Positions 8,432 through 16,970 of a stretch of DNA of 64,000 nt are shown in pieces. A program made the translations under genes and the position numbers. This DNA comes from Clostridium manihotivorum (lineage in GTDB: Bacteria > Bacillota > Clostridia > Clostridiales > Clostridiaceae): assembly GCF_004015185.1 (NCBI RefSeq), contig NZ_CP025746.1, positions 4,729,776-4,793,775 of the forward strand. Reading direction: 5' to 3'. The notes below the pieces were generated by a model. It was given only the letters and a program-made list of their open reading frames with translations, searched no databases and was not told the DNA's origin. Each line of letters begins with the position of its first letter. The stretch's first letter is position 1.

Positions 8432-9689
8432 TTAACTCGCCCCCTAATGATTTATAGTCTTGCCAAAAGCCTGGGTATGACTTTTTTACACATTGTGGAT
8501 TGTCTATTATAACTTTTTCTTTACAGCAGGTTGCTGCTATGGCTAAACTCATTGCTATACGGTGATCCTCAAAGGAGTTAACTTCTCCACCTTTAAGGCT
8601 TTCAACACCTTCTATAACCATGTAATCTTCGCCTTCTTGTACCTTTGCACCTAATTTATTTAATTCTGAAGCTATGGCAGTCAATCTATCACATTCTTTT
8701 ATTCTTAGTCTGCCAGCATTTATTATATTTGTAGTACCTTTTGCTAATGCCGCTGCTACTGCAACCACTGGAATTATATCAGGGCACTGGGCTGCATCAA
8801 TGGTAGTTCCTATTAATTGCTCAACCTTAAGTGAAACCTTATCATCTGATACACTAATATTAGCACCCATTCTATTTAAGATATCTAGTATCTCTTTGTC
8901 TCCTTGAAGACTTTGAAGATTTAGCTTTGACAGCTCTACCTCATTACCTAAACAGCTAGCAACCAAATAAAATGCGGATTGAGAAAAATCACCTTCCACT
9001 TCATAGTTAGTAGCCTTGTATTGGCTATTTCCTTTGATTACAAACTCTTTATAATCATTATTTACAATATCTATTCCAAACTTCTTTAGCATATCTAAGG
9101 TAAGATCTATATAGCCTTTAGATTCTAACTTAGTTGTGATAATAATCTTAGAGTCTCCTTTTAGAAGAGGTAAAGTAAATAATAAACCGCTTATAAATTG
9201 AGAGCTTATATCTCCTTTAACATGAAATTCTCCACTGTTTAAGCTTCCATTAATCTTTAATTCAAGAATTCCTTCCTTATTATAGTACTCTATGCTCTGT
9301 TCTTCGAAAATCTCATAATAAGGCTTTAGTGGTCTTTTGCCTAGATTCCCTTTTCCGATAAAGGTTACTTTGTTATTTTCTACAAGGAATAAAGGAACTA
9401 TAAATCTTAAGGTGGATCCAGATTCATTGCAGTCAACTATAGCATTGTCCTTAGCCTTCAAGTCACCACCAGTTACCTTAACCCAAGTATCACCTTTTTC
9501 GTAATGGGCACCTAGGTTTTCTATAGCACCTAGGGTAGCTATGATGTCATCTGAAAAATCAACATTGGTGATTAAGCTTTCTCCCTTAGCTAGTGCTGCA
9601 CATATAATAGCTCTATGAGCCATACTCTTAGATGGCGGAATGTTTATATTCCCAACTAGCTTTTTGGGCTTTATCTCAACTTTCTTCAT
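8409..9689 (-). CDS. aroA: EPSP synthase (3-phosphoshikimate 1-carboxyvinyltransferase)
   Basis: 426 residues. Joins phosphoenolpyruvate to shikimate-3-phosphate. Substrate-binding PPSKSMAHRA is near residue 18, ESGSTLRF near residue 89, the catalytic RIKECDRL near residue 340 and DHRIAMSL near residue 375, all conserved. After the Lys of the first motif, Ser-Met-Ala-His replaces the more common Ser-x-Ser/Thr-x-R pattern, as in class II-like Gram-positive enzymes. The start overlaps the aroB stop by four bases (ATGA). Confidence 0.94.
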   Translation of the reverse strand: MKKVEIKPKKLVGNINIPPSKSMAHRAIICAALAKGESLITNVDFSDDIIATLGAIENLGAHYEKGDTWVKVTGGDLKAKDNAIVDCNESGSTLRFIVPLFLVENNKVTFIGKGNLGKRPLKPYYEIFEEQSIEYYNKEGILELKINGSLNSGEFHVKGDISSQFISGLLFTLPLLKGDSKIIITTKLESKGYIDLTLDMLKKFGIDIVNNDYKEFVIKGNSQYKATNYEVEGDFSQSAFYLVASCLGNEVELSKLNLQSLQGDKEILDILNRMGANISVSDDKVSLKVEQLIGTTIDAAQCPDIIPVVAVAAALAKGTTNIINAGRLRIKECDRLTAIASELNKLGAKVQEGEDYMVIEGVESLKGGEVNSFEDHRIAMSLAIAATCCKEKVIIDNPQCVKKSYPGFWQDYKSLGGELNEWSVGQ

Positions 9690-10759
9690 TCTCTCTCCTC
9701 CAGATCTAAGTCTTCAAATATATCTAAGGTTGTTTTATATATCTCACTTTTACCTATTTCACTTATCAATATGATATTTAAGCTGCCATTTAGATTCTTC
9801 TTATCAAGCTTTATTGTATCCACTAATTCTTTTATTTTTAAATTGTTAACCTTCCATGGTAGATTATACTTTATTAAAATATCCTTAATCTTTTTATTAG
9901 TACCTATTTTAGTAAGGTCTTTACTCTCTCCAAACTTAGTTATATAGTACATTCCTATAGCTACTGCTTCGCCGTGAGTATAAGCTTCATAATTATAATA
10001 CTTTTCAATAGCATGCCCTAAGGTGTGCCCAAAGTTTAAAAGCATCCTATCCCCTTTATCTTTCTCATCCTTTTCTACGAACTGTCTTTTAATATCAACA
10101 CACCTATAAATCACATTTGCTATCTCATTCATAAGTTCTTCTTTGCTATTAAAGCTTATGAGTTCATCAAATAAATCACTATCGCTAATAGCACCGTACT
10201 TTATAACCTCAGCTAAACCATCGAAGAAAAATCTTTCAGGTAAAGTGGTTAAAACCTCTGGATCTATTATCACTTGTTTAGGATGATAAAAACTTCCTAC
10301 TAGATTCTTTCCTTTGTCTAAATCTACTGCGACTTTTCCTCCAACAGAGGAATCCACCTGTGCTAAAAGTGAAGTAGGTATCTGAACAAAGTCTATTCCT
10401 CTAAGATAGGTTGAAGCTACAAAACCTGCTAGGTCCCCTATAACTCCTCCCCCTAAGGCTACTATCAAATCACTTCTAGTTAAGTTTAAGTCAGCTAAGC
10501 TGTTGTATATATATATAAGGCTCTCAAAGCCTTTTGTTTTTTCTCCTGGTTCAAGTATTATCTGCCCCACAGAAAATCCTTCTTTTTCAAGAGAGTTACG
10601 AACAGTATTTCCATAGTACTCATGGACATTCTTATCTGTTATTACTACTATTTTTTCCCCTTTAAATACCTTTTTAATCTGTTCTCCACTTTGAGCTATA
10701 CTTCCCTTTTCTATGATAATTTCATATGAATTGTTCGTTAGATTAACCTTTAAATTCAT
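9686..10759 (-). CDS. aroB: 3-dehydroquinate synthase
   Basis: 357 residues. Cyclises DAHP to 3-dehydroquinate with catalytic NAD+ and a metal ion. The nucleotide loop GGGVIGDLAGFVA lies near residue 103, and the zinc ligands are in LAEVIKYG (Glu), NFGHTLGHAIE (His) and HGEAVAIGM (His). Ribosome site AAGGGAG. It lies 167 bases downstream of aroF, a gap filled by a family C repeat, so read-through from the aroF promoter is likely but not shown. Confidence 0.94.
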   Translation of the reverse strand: MNLKVNLTNNSYEIIIEKGSIAQSGEQIKKVFKGEKIVVITDKNVHEYYGNTVRNSLEKEGFSVGQIILEPGEKTKGFESLIYIYNSLADLNLTRSDLIVALGGGVIGDLAGFVASTYLRGIDFVQIPTSLLAQVDSSVGGKVAVDLDKGKNLVGSFYHPKQVIIDPEVLTTLPERFFFDGLAEVIKYGAISDSDLFDELISFNSKEELMNEIANVIYRCVDIKRQFVEKDEKDKGDRMLLNFGHTLGHAIEKYYNYEAYTHGEAVAIGMYYITKFGESKDLTKIGTNKKIKDILIKYNLPWKVNNLKIKELVDTIKLDKKNLNGSLNIILISEIGKSEIYKTTLDIFEDLDLEERE

Positions 10760-10789
10760 GATAATCTCCCTTAATTATATATATTTAAT

Positions 10790-10918
10790 AATATTGTTGG
10801 AGTTAAGTGGCTATGAAGGCTATGCTTTATGAGCAATCTACTAAAATTAAATGATTTTTTGCGTAAGCTCATTGAAGCATCGGATGACTAGCCACTTAAT
10901 TTCAACGGAACATTCTAA
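10790..10918. repeat. Family C repeat, best copy
   Basis: About 129 bp with long imperfect inverted ends: the left begins AATATTGTTGGAGTTAAGTGGCTATGAAGG and the right ends GATGACTAGCCACTTAATTTCAAC. The middle contains GATTTTTTGCGTAAGCTCATTGAAGCATC. It occupies almost the whole aroF-aroB gap inside the operon. Confidence 0.75.
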
Positions 10919-10926
10919 CATCTCTC

Positions 10927-11943
10927 TTATTTTATCTCTCTACCTACTGCAGTAGCTATATTTTTAAGGTCTTTTACTAGGTTATCGAATACTTCAGGTT
11001 TTATTGACTGCTGTCCATCACATAACGCATTGGCAGGATCATTATGAACTTCTATTATAAGACCATCTGCTCCAACCGCAACTGCAGCCTTTGACAATGG
11101 TTCTACCATCCACCACATTCCTGCAGCATGGCTTGGATCAACAATAACTGGAAGGTGACTTAACTTCTTTATAGCTGGTATAGCACTTAAATCTAAAGTG
11201 TTTCTTGTGTAGGTTTCAAAGGTTCTTATTCCTCTTTCACAAAGTATTACCTTTTCATTACCGCCAGCCATTATATATTCAGCTGACATTAAAAGCTCTT
11301 CAATTGTTGCTGATAAACCTCTTTTTAGTAATATAGGCTTATCTATCTTGCCAAGCTCTTTTAACAAATCGAAGTTTTGCATATTTCTAGCTCCTACTTG
11401 TATCACATCTACATCTCTTGCAAATCTATCAAGCTGGCTAGTGGACATTATTTCTGTAACTATAGGAAGTCCTGTATTCTTCCTTGCCACTTGTAGTAAA
11501 TCAAGGCCATCCATTCCAAGTCCTTGGAAGCTGTAAGGTGAAGTTCTTGGTTTGAAAGCTCCTCCTCTTAGTAGTTTAGCCCCAGACTCTTTTACGTTTT
11601 TTGCTATCTCTGTTATTTGAGTTTCACTTTCTACAGAACACGGTCCTGCAATTAAACATATATTCTTTCCACCTATTTCTGCATCCCCAATCTTTATAAT
11701 GGAATCTTCGGGATGGAATAGTCTATTAGCTTTCTTATAAGGTTCTTGTACATGCATAACTTTCTCCACATTTCTATTAGCTTCAATTTTTGTTGGATCA
11801 ATCTTTGTAGTATCTCCAATAAGTCCTATGATACTCTTTTCTGACCCCTCTGATAAATGAACATGAACCCCAAGTTTTTCAAGCTCAACAACTAGTTTTT
11901 GTACCTCTTCTTTTGGTGTTTTGTGTTTTAAAATAATAATCAT
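10927..11943 (-). CDS. aroF: DAHP synthase, type I-beta with N-terminal regulatory domain
   Basis: 338 residues from the chosen ATG. Condenses phosphoenolpyruvate and erythrose-4-phosphate, the first step of the shikimate pathway. Residues 1-75 form a ferredoxin-like regulatory domain of the Thermotoga type; the barrel follows with IAGPCSVES near residue 100, LRGGAFKPRTSPYSFQG and IVDPSHAAG, carrying the PEP and metal ligands. A longer frame opens at 12009, but AAGGGGC is spaced for the ATG at 11943, and the family begins with the MIIILK strand. It is the first structural gene after the leader-peptide attenuator, which should govern its transcription. Confidence 0.94.
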   Translation of the reverse strand: MIIILKHKTPKEEVQKLVVELEKLGVHVHLSEGSEKSIIGLIGDTTKIDPTKIEANRNVEKVMHVQEPYKKANRLFHPEDSIIKIGDAEIGGKNICLIAGPCSVESETQITEIAKNVKESGAKLLRGGAFKPRTSPYSFQGLGMDGLDLLQVARKNTGLPIVTEIMSTSQLDRFARDVDVIQVGARNMQNFDLLKELGKIDKPILLKRGLSATIEELLMSAEYIMAGGNEKVILCERGIRTFETYTRNTLDLSAIPAIKKLSHLPVIVDPSHAAGMWWMVEPLSKAAVAVGADGLIIEVHNDPANALCDGQQSIKPEVFDNLVKDLKNIATAVGREIK

Positions 11944-12142
11944 AATATAGCCCCTTTCAAAATTAATATATATTTTATATAAAATTAATAAACTTGATAT
12001 AATGAACATGTTATTAATAAATTAAAAGTTAATCATATTAAATATGAACCACAGATAATAAAAGATTTGATTACATCATTCTTTAAGTTCTCTACAGATA
12101 CTTATACAAAATTTTATCCGACTTATAAATTCATATAAGAGT

Positions 12143-12171
12143 AAAAAAAATAAGGCCCACTAATGAGCCTT
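12143..12171 (-). terminator. Attenuator terminator of the aroF leader
   Basis: On the minus strand the RNA reads AAGGCTC, a six-base loop, GGGCCTT, then A and eight T's: a seven-pair rho-independent terminator. Its 5' arm and loop (12160-12174) can instead pair with 12211-12227 at the end of the leader reading frame: CTAATGAG with CTCATTAG (8 bp) plus CTTAA with TTAAG (5 bp). The two structures exclude each other, as in ribosome-mediated attenuation. Confidence 0.85.
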
Positions 12172-12215
12172 AAGATTTACCGAATTATGACATTTCCACC
12201 TTAGAATGTATTAAG

Positions 12216-12341
12216 CTAACTCATTAGAGATTTCTTTATTCGATTGCAGAACAAGTAACCAGCGTTATAAAAATAACCCCAGCTAAAAAAGTAAAAAAAG
12301 CTATTAACTTGTTCTAATCTAACTCTAATATTATTTAGCAT
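12216..12341 (-). CDS. Aromatic-rich leader peptide of the aroF operon (attenuation)
   Basis: A 41-codon frame starting MLNNIRVRLEQ, with a strong GGAGGT site four bases before ATG. Residues 15-31 hold eleven aromatics out of seventeen: the stretch FFYFFSWGYFYNAGYLF, six Phe, four Tyr and one Trp. The frame ends with TAG at 12216, exactly where the 5' strand of the antiterminator lies (12211-12227). Stalling at aromatic codons would leave that strand free to capture the terminator arm and allow read-through to aroF; a ribosome reaching the stop codon would cover it and permit termination. A stable functional protein is unlikely. All sequence elements are seen; the mechanism is inferred from the trp/phe attenuators of enterics. 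Confidence 0.88.
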   Translation of the reverse strand: MLNNIRVRLEQVNSFFYFFSWGYFYNAGYLFCNRIKKSLMS

Positions 12342-12380
12342 AATTACCTCCATTGGTATTTTAATCTATCAATTTATAAA

Positions 12381-12409
12381 ATCATAATCCTTTAGAAATT
12401 ATTTGTCAA
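12381..12409 (-). promoter_or_regulatory. Promoter of the aroF leader and operon
   Basis: Minus-strand TTGACA (12404-12409), a 17-base spacer, TATGAT (12381-12386): near-consensus vegetative sigma sites. Transcription would start near 12374, about 33 bases before the leader ATG. Confidence 0.85.
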
Positions 12410-12465
12410 CCCTTAGTAAACTTTTTCAATATATATTTTTTGGAAAATTTAAAATATAGACTCTG

Positions 12466-12566
12466 TTAAAGTACAGTGTTGAAATTAATTGGTCAATCAT
12501 CCGATGCTTAGATGAGATTGCGCATATAGCATCTCCTTCATAACCAATTAATTTTAACAATATATT
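12466..12566. repeat. Family C repeat between trpA and the aroF promoter
   Basis: The left end reads GTTAAAGTACAGTGTTGAAATTAATTGG and the right end CCAATTAATTTTAACAATA, so the ends are inverted; inside are CATCCGATGCTTAGATGAG and ATAGCATCTCC. It starts 25 bases past the trpA stop and may act as the trp operon's terminator, although no T tract follows. Confidence 0.65.
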
Positions 12567-12590
12567 ATTAAACACAGCTAACTTATAACA

Positions 12591-13355
12591 TTATCCCTGT
12601 AAAGCGTTGATTATTTCTTCTATGCTTTCATAATCTTCATTGTTAATTAGTTCCATGACTTTGCTTCCAATAACAACACCATCGCAATATTTTGCTACAT
12701 TCTTGGCCTGCTCTGGAGTAGAGATACCAAAGCCAGCTAATACAGGTAAAGGTGATATTTCTTTTGCTTTCTTTAAAAACTCTATAGTGTCATAACTAAA
12801 GCTTTTTCTAACACCTGTAACTCCTGCTACGGTAACTGCATATAAAAAGCCAGCTCCTGCTTTAGAGATTTTCTCTATTCTGTTTTCTCCACTGGTTATT
12901 GCGCATAAAGGTATTAAGCTTATATCCTTATCTTTCATATGAGGAAGTACGAAATCAAATTCTTCTAAAGGGAGATCTGGTACAATTAGCCCATTGACCT
13001 TTACATTCTCCATTGTAGTAAAGAAAGCTTCTAGGCCATAATTTATTATAGGATTAAGATAGGTCATCAGAATAAGTGGCACTGAAGTATTTTTTCTTAG
13101 TTCTTTTATGGTTTCAAAAATCACTTTCAAATTTACTCCATTTGCAATAGCCTTGTTACCTGCTTCTTGTATCCTATCGCCATCAGCTACAGCATCGGAA
13201 AAAGGTACTCCTATCTCAATTGCTGTGGCACCTAGTTCTGCAAGTTTAAGTATGGTATTTTTGCTATCTTCAATGGACTTTTCCCCAAACATTATATAGG
13301 GTACAAAGGCTTTCTTATTTTCCTCTTTTAACTTCTCTATAGCAGCTCTAATCAA
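12591..13355 (-). CDS. trpA: Tryptophan synthase alpha subunit
   Basis: 254 residues, a TIM barrel that cleaves indole-3-glycerol phosphate to indole, passed to TrpB. The catalytic Glu and Asp are in EIGVPFSDAVADG near residues 48-59, where DAV replaces the usual DPL but both acids remain. Phosphate-binding loops (GVTGVR and GFGIS) are present. It overlaps trpB by eight bases and is the last gene of the trp operon. Confidence 0.95.
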   Translation of the reverse strand: MIRAAIEKLKEENKKAFVPYIMFGEKSIEDSKNTILKLAELGATAIEIGVPFSDAVADGDRIQEAGNKAIANGVNLKVIFETIKELRKNTSVPLILMTYLNPIINYGLEAFFTTMENVKVNGLIVPDLPLEEFDFVLPHMKDKDISLIPLCAITSGENRIEKISKAGAGFLYAVTVAGVTGVRKSFSYDTIEFLKKAKEISPLPVLAGFGISTPEQAKNVAKYCDGVVIGSKVMELINNEDYESIEEIINALQG

Positions 13356-14562
13356 CTAAACTCACCCCCATAATCTCACTTACTCTTTCTACATCCTTGT
13401 CACCTCTGCCAGATAGACATACAACTATTATCTTATCTTTTTCATAATTCTTAGCAATCTTAGCTGTATGTGCAATAGCGTGAGCACTTTCCATAGCTGG
13501 AATAATACCCTCAAGCTTTGTCAGTAGCTTGAAGCCCTCTAAGGCTTCTTCATCATCTATATAAGAATATTTAGCTCTTTCTATATCCTTAAGATAGCAA
13601 TGCTCTGGCCCTACACCTGGGTAGTCCAACCCTGCCGATATAGAATAAGCCTCTTGTATTTGTCCACTTCTATTTTGAAGTATATACATCATGCTGCCGT
13701 GAAGAACTCCTACTTCACCCTTTGTTATAGTTGCAGCATGTTTTTCAGTTTCCACTCCTTCGCCTGCAGCTTCAACTCCTATTAACTCTACGGTTTCATC
13801 CTTTATAAAAGGATAGAACATGCCCATAGAGTTACTTCCACCACCAACGCAGGCAACCACTGCATCTGGAAGTCTTCCTTCCTGCTCCATAAGCTGCTTC
13901 TTGGTTTCATTACCTATGACACTCTGAAAATCTCTAACAATCATAGGAAAAGGATGTGGTCCTAATACCGACCCCATAACATAGTGGGTATCAAAAACAT
14001 TAGTGACCCAATATTTTAAAGCTTCGTTGACAGCATCTTTTAAGGTTTTAGTTCCGCTTTTAGCTGGAACTACCTCTGCTCCTAGCATCTTCATTCTAAA
14101 CACATTTAACTTTTGTCTTTCTATATCTTCTTCTCCCATGAAAATCTTACATTGAAGACCAAATAAAGCTGCTGCTGTTGCCGTTGCAACTCCATGCTGC
14201 CCAGCTCCTGTTTCTGCTACTATTTTTTTCTTTCCCATCCTCTTAGCTAATATTACTTGTCCTATAGTATTGTTTATCTTATGAGCACCGGTGTGATTAA
14301 GATCCTCTCTTTTTAAATAAATCTTTGCACCTCCACAGTACTCAGTAAGATTCTTAGCGTAATAAAGAGGGGTTTCTCTTCCAACATAATCTCTAAGATA
14401 GTACTCTACCTCATTCTTAAACTCTTCATCATCCTTGTATTTTAAATAAGCTTTTTCTAGTTCTATAACGGAATTCATTAAGGTTTCTGGAATAAACCTT
14501 CCTCCATAACTTCCAAAATGTCCTCTTTCATCAGGCATTGTATAGTCTTTAATCTCTTTCAA
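13348..14562 (-). CDS. trpB: Tryptophan synthase beta subunit
   Basis: 404 residues, PLP-dependent; joins indole and serine. The PLP lysine is in HTGAHKINN, the phosphate loop is GGGSNSMG, and the C-terminal CLSGRGDKD segment is intact. It is of the TrpB1 type that partners TrpA. It overlaps trpF by 14 bases and trpA by eight. Confidence 0.96.
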   Translation of the reverse strand: MKEIKDYTMPDERGHFGSYGGRFIPETLMNSVIELEKAYLKYKDDEEFKNEVEYYLRDYVGRETPLYYAKNLTEYCGGAKIYLKREDLNHTGAHKINNTIGQVILAKRMGKKKIVAETGAGQHGVATATAAALFGLQCKIFMGEEDIERQKLNVFRMKMLGAEVVPAKSGTKTLKDAVNEALKYWVTNVFDTHYVMGSVLGPHPFPMIVRDFQSVIGNETKKQLMEQEGRLPDAVVACVGGGSNSMGMFYPFIKDETVELIGVEAAGEGVETEKHAATITKGEVGVLHGSMMYILQNRSGQIQEAYSISAGLDYPGVGPEHCYLKDIERAKYSYIDDEEALEGFKLLTKLEGIIPAMESAHAIAHTAKIAKNYEKDKIIVVCLSGRGDKDVERVSEIMGVSLVD

Positions 14563-15169
14563 AATCTCTCACCTTCCTTATAAATTCTTCAACCTTATTT
14601 AGATCTTTTACTCTATTTGTTTCTACCCCACTGCTCACATCTACCATAAAGGGACTTACCGCTTTTATACCTTCTACCACATTAGAGGCATTAAGCCCCC
14701 CAGCTAATATGAGCTTACTTCTTATTTCTTCTGGTACATACTTTATAGACTCCCAGTTAAAAACCTTACCTAACATATCCCCTTTAAAATCCTTTGGAGA
14801 ATCCACAAGATATCCAAAGCAATGGTATTTTTTCATTTTTTCAAAGTCCAACTCATTAGATTTAAAGGCCTTTATATATGACACTTCTAGGTTTTCACAA
14901 TACTCATAGCTTTCTTCACCATGGAGCTGAACCACATCTAATTTACATATTCTTTGAATCTCTTTTACTTCCTCAAGAGAATTGTTCATAAAAACCCCAA
15001 TTTTCAGCACCTTTTTAGGAATCTTTTCTATTATGGCTTTTGCTTCTAAAGGTTCAACTTTTCTTATGCTTTTACAGAATACAAAGCCTAGAGCATCAGC
15101 TCCCAATTCACTACATGCCAAAGCAGTGTCTAAATCTTTTATTCCACATATCTTTATAAGTGTTTTCAT
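14549..15169 (-). CDS. trpF: Phosphoribosylanthranilate isomerase
   Basis: 206 residues. Amadori rearrangement of phosphoribosylanthranilate. The catalytic Cys is in IKICGIKD at residues 6-13 and the acid Asp in LHGEES/DSP and VDVSSGVE segments; the AGGLNASNV phosphate loop is near residue 150. A normal-length single barrel, not fused to TrpC. It starts two bases after the trpC stop. Confidence 0.95.
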   Translation of the reverse strand: MKTLIKICGIKDLDTALACSELGADALGFVFCKSIRKVEPLEAKAIIEKIPKKVLKIGVFMNNSLEEVKEIQRICKLDVVQLHGEESYEYCENLEVSYIKAFKSNELDFEKMKKYHCFGYLVDSPKDFKGDMLGKVFNWESIKYVPEEIRSKLILAGGLNASNVVEGIKAVSPFMVDVSSGVETNRVKDLNKVEEFIRKVRDFERD

Positions 15170-15171
15170 AA

Positions 15172-15951
15172 TTAAACTGGGCCTCCCTTAAAGCTTAGTA
15201 GTAGCTCCTGAAAGTTACTTGAAGTAACAAAGGCCTCCCCTACCAAAATTCCTCTTATCCCTTTCTGTTTAACCTTTTTAACCTTATCAAGAGAGTTAAA
15301 GCCACTCTCAGATATGATATAACTATCTGGAAAGTCCATCTTTTCCTTTAAGGTAATTGTATTTTCAACATTTACTTCAAAGGTCTTAAGATTTCTATTA
15401 TTAATTCCTATGAGTTTTGGCTTAAGTTCTTTTATCTTTTCTAAGTCCTCTTCATCATGAATTTCTACTAATACCTCAAGACCTAAACTTAGCGCCTCCT
15501 CATAAAGCCTCTTTAAATTTTCTTTTGAGTTAATTGCAGCTATTAAAAGTACTAGATCTGCACCTAGACTTAGGCTTTGATATAACTGCACCGAGTCTAT
15601 TATAAAGTCTTTTCTTAATACTGGTATGGAAACCGCCTCACATACCTCATAAAGATCTTCTTCTTTTCCTTTGAAGAAGTGCTTTTCTGTTAAAACAGAT
15701 ATACAGTCTGTACCACTTGCTACATACTCTAAGGCTCTAGCCTCTGGTTTCAAATCCATGTTCAAATCACCTTTTGAAGGAGATGCTTTTTTTATCTCGC
15801 TAATTATCTTAAAATCATTATTCTGAAAACCTTCTAAGAAAGAATAAAACTCTCTCTTTCTTTCTGGAAAACCATTGCGTTTATACTTAAGCTTCAGCTC
15901 CTGTACCTCTACCTCTTTAAGTTCTAGAATCTTTTCTAAGAAATTCTTCAT
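15172..15951 (-). CDS. trpC: Indole-3-glycerol phosphate synthase
   Basis: 259 residues. Closes the indole ring. Family motifs are EIKKASPSKG near residue 53, VLTEKHFFKG near residue 86, LRKDFIID near residue 112, GINNRNLKTF near residue 182 and the ISESGF loop near residue 212, together carrying the catalytic Lys and Glu residues. It overlaps trpD by four bases. Confidence 0.95.
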   Translation of the reverse strand: MKNFLEKILELKEVEVQELKLKYKRNGFPERKREFYSFLEGFQNNDFKIISEIKKASPSKGDLNMDLKPEARALEYVASGTDCISVLTEKHFFKGKEEDLYEVCEAVSIPVLRKDFIIDSVQLYQSLSLGADLVLLIAAINSKENLKRLYEEALSLGLEVLVEIHDEEDLEKIKELKPKLIGINNRNLKTFEVNVENTITLKEKMDFPDSYIISESGFNSLDKVKKVKQKGIRGILVGEAFVTSSNFQELLLSFKGGPV

Positions 15952-16970
15952 ATTCTATTGCTCTCCTCAATTAAACTTTCCAGCTTTCTCTTTGCCTTAC
16001 CAGAGTCTAAAATGTCTTTTGCCATATCTATACCAGACTTTATATCCTCGCAAACTCCACTAGCAAAAAGACCCAGGGCTGAGTTAAATACCACCGCTTC
16101 TCTATAGGTACTTTTCTCTCCATTCAATATAGATAAGGTTATTCTGCTATTTTCCTTTGCATCTCCTCCAGCTAAATGCTCTAAGCCTATCCTGTCTATT
16201 CCGTAATCGCTACTTTTGATCAACATTTCCTTAACTTCTCCATTTACTAGAAAGGCACAATAATTATCTCCATCTAAAGTACCTTCATCCAGCCTATTGT
16301 CTCCATTTATAACCAAAGCTCTCTTCTTTCCTAAAAGCTTAAGTGCCTCGCAAAGATCTTTGACAAGCTCCTTTTTATATACTCCTATTAACTGGTTGCT
16401 AGGATTTAAAGGATTGGTCAAAGGTCCAAGAATATTGTATACAGTAGGTATTCCAAGGGCTTTTCTTACTTTCATTACATATTTCATTCTTGGATGCATG
16501 GCAGGAGCATACAAAAATGCTATTCCAACCTCCTCTATCAATTTTTTTAACTTTTCCTTCTGGATCTCAATATTTACTCCTAGCTCTGCCAGTAAATCTG
16601 CACTTCCACATTTACTTGATATGGATCTATTGCCATGCTTTGCTACCTTAACTCCTGCTCCAGCAAGTACAAAGGCAGAAGTTGTACTTATATTAAAGCT
16701 ATTAGAATAATCTCCTCCAGTACCGCAATTATCAAAAGAATCTTCTATATCAAAGTCAATACTTGAAAGCTCTCTCATAGCTTTTGCCATACCAGCTATC
16801 TCCTGTGGATGCTCTCCCTTGGTCTTAAGTGCTGCAAGAAAGGCTCCTATTTCGCCTTCCTCAGCTTCACCGCTTAAAATATATTTATTTGCCTCATAAG
16901 CCTCTTCAAAACTAAGGTTTTCATTTATGATTACTTTTCTTAGTGCACTTTGAAATTCTGCTTTCATCAC
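15948..16970 (-). CDS. trpD: Anthranilate phosphoribosyltransferase
   Basis: 340 residues. Transfers phosphoribose from PRPP to anthranilate. It contains the glycine-rich DNCGTGGDYSNSFN loop near residue 81, KHGNRSISSKCGSAD near residue 108, and GPLTNP near residue 182. A separate protein, not fused to the amidotransferase as in enterics. It overlaps trpG by four bases. Confidence 0.95.
   Translation of the reverse strand: MMKAEFQSALRKVIINENLSFEEAYEANKYILSGEAEEGEIGAFLAALKTKGEHPQEIAGMAKAMRELSSIDFDIEDSFDNCGTGGDYSNSFNISTTSAFVLAGAGVKVAKHGNRSISSKCGSADLLAELGVNIEIQKEKLKKLIEEVGIAFLYAPAMHPRMKYVMKVRKALGIPTVYNILGPLTNPLNPSNQLIGVYKKELVKDLCEALKLLGKKRALVINGDNRLDEGTLDGDNYCAFLVNGEVKEMLIKSSDYGIDRIGLEHLAGGDAKENSRITLSILNGEKSTYREAVVFNSALGLFASGVCEDIKSGIDMAKDILDSGKAKRKLESLIEESNRI

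Noticed and set aside
11944..12009. N-terminal extension of DAHP synthase
   Set aside because: It has no ribosome site, is hydrophobic by chance, and is not part of the family; AAGGGGC points to the ATG at 11943.
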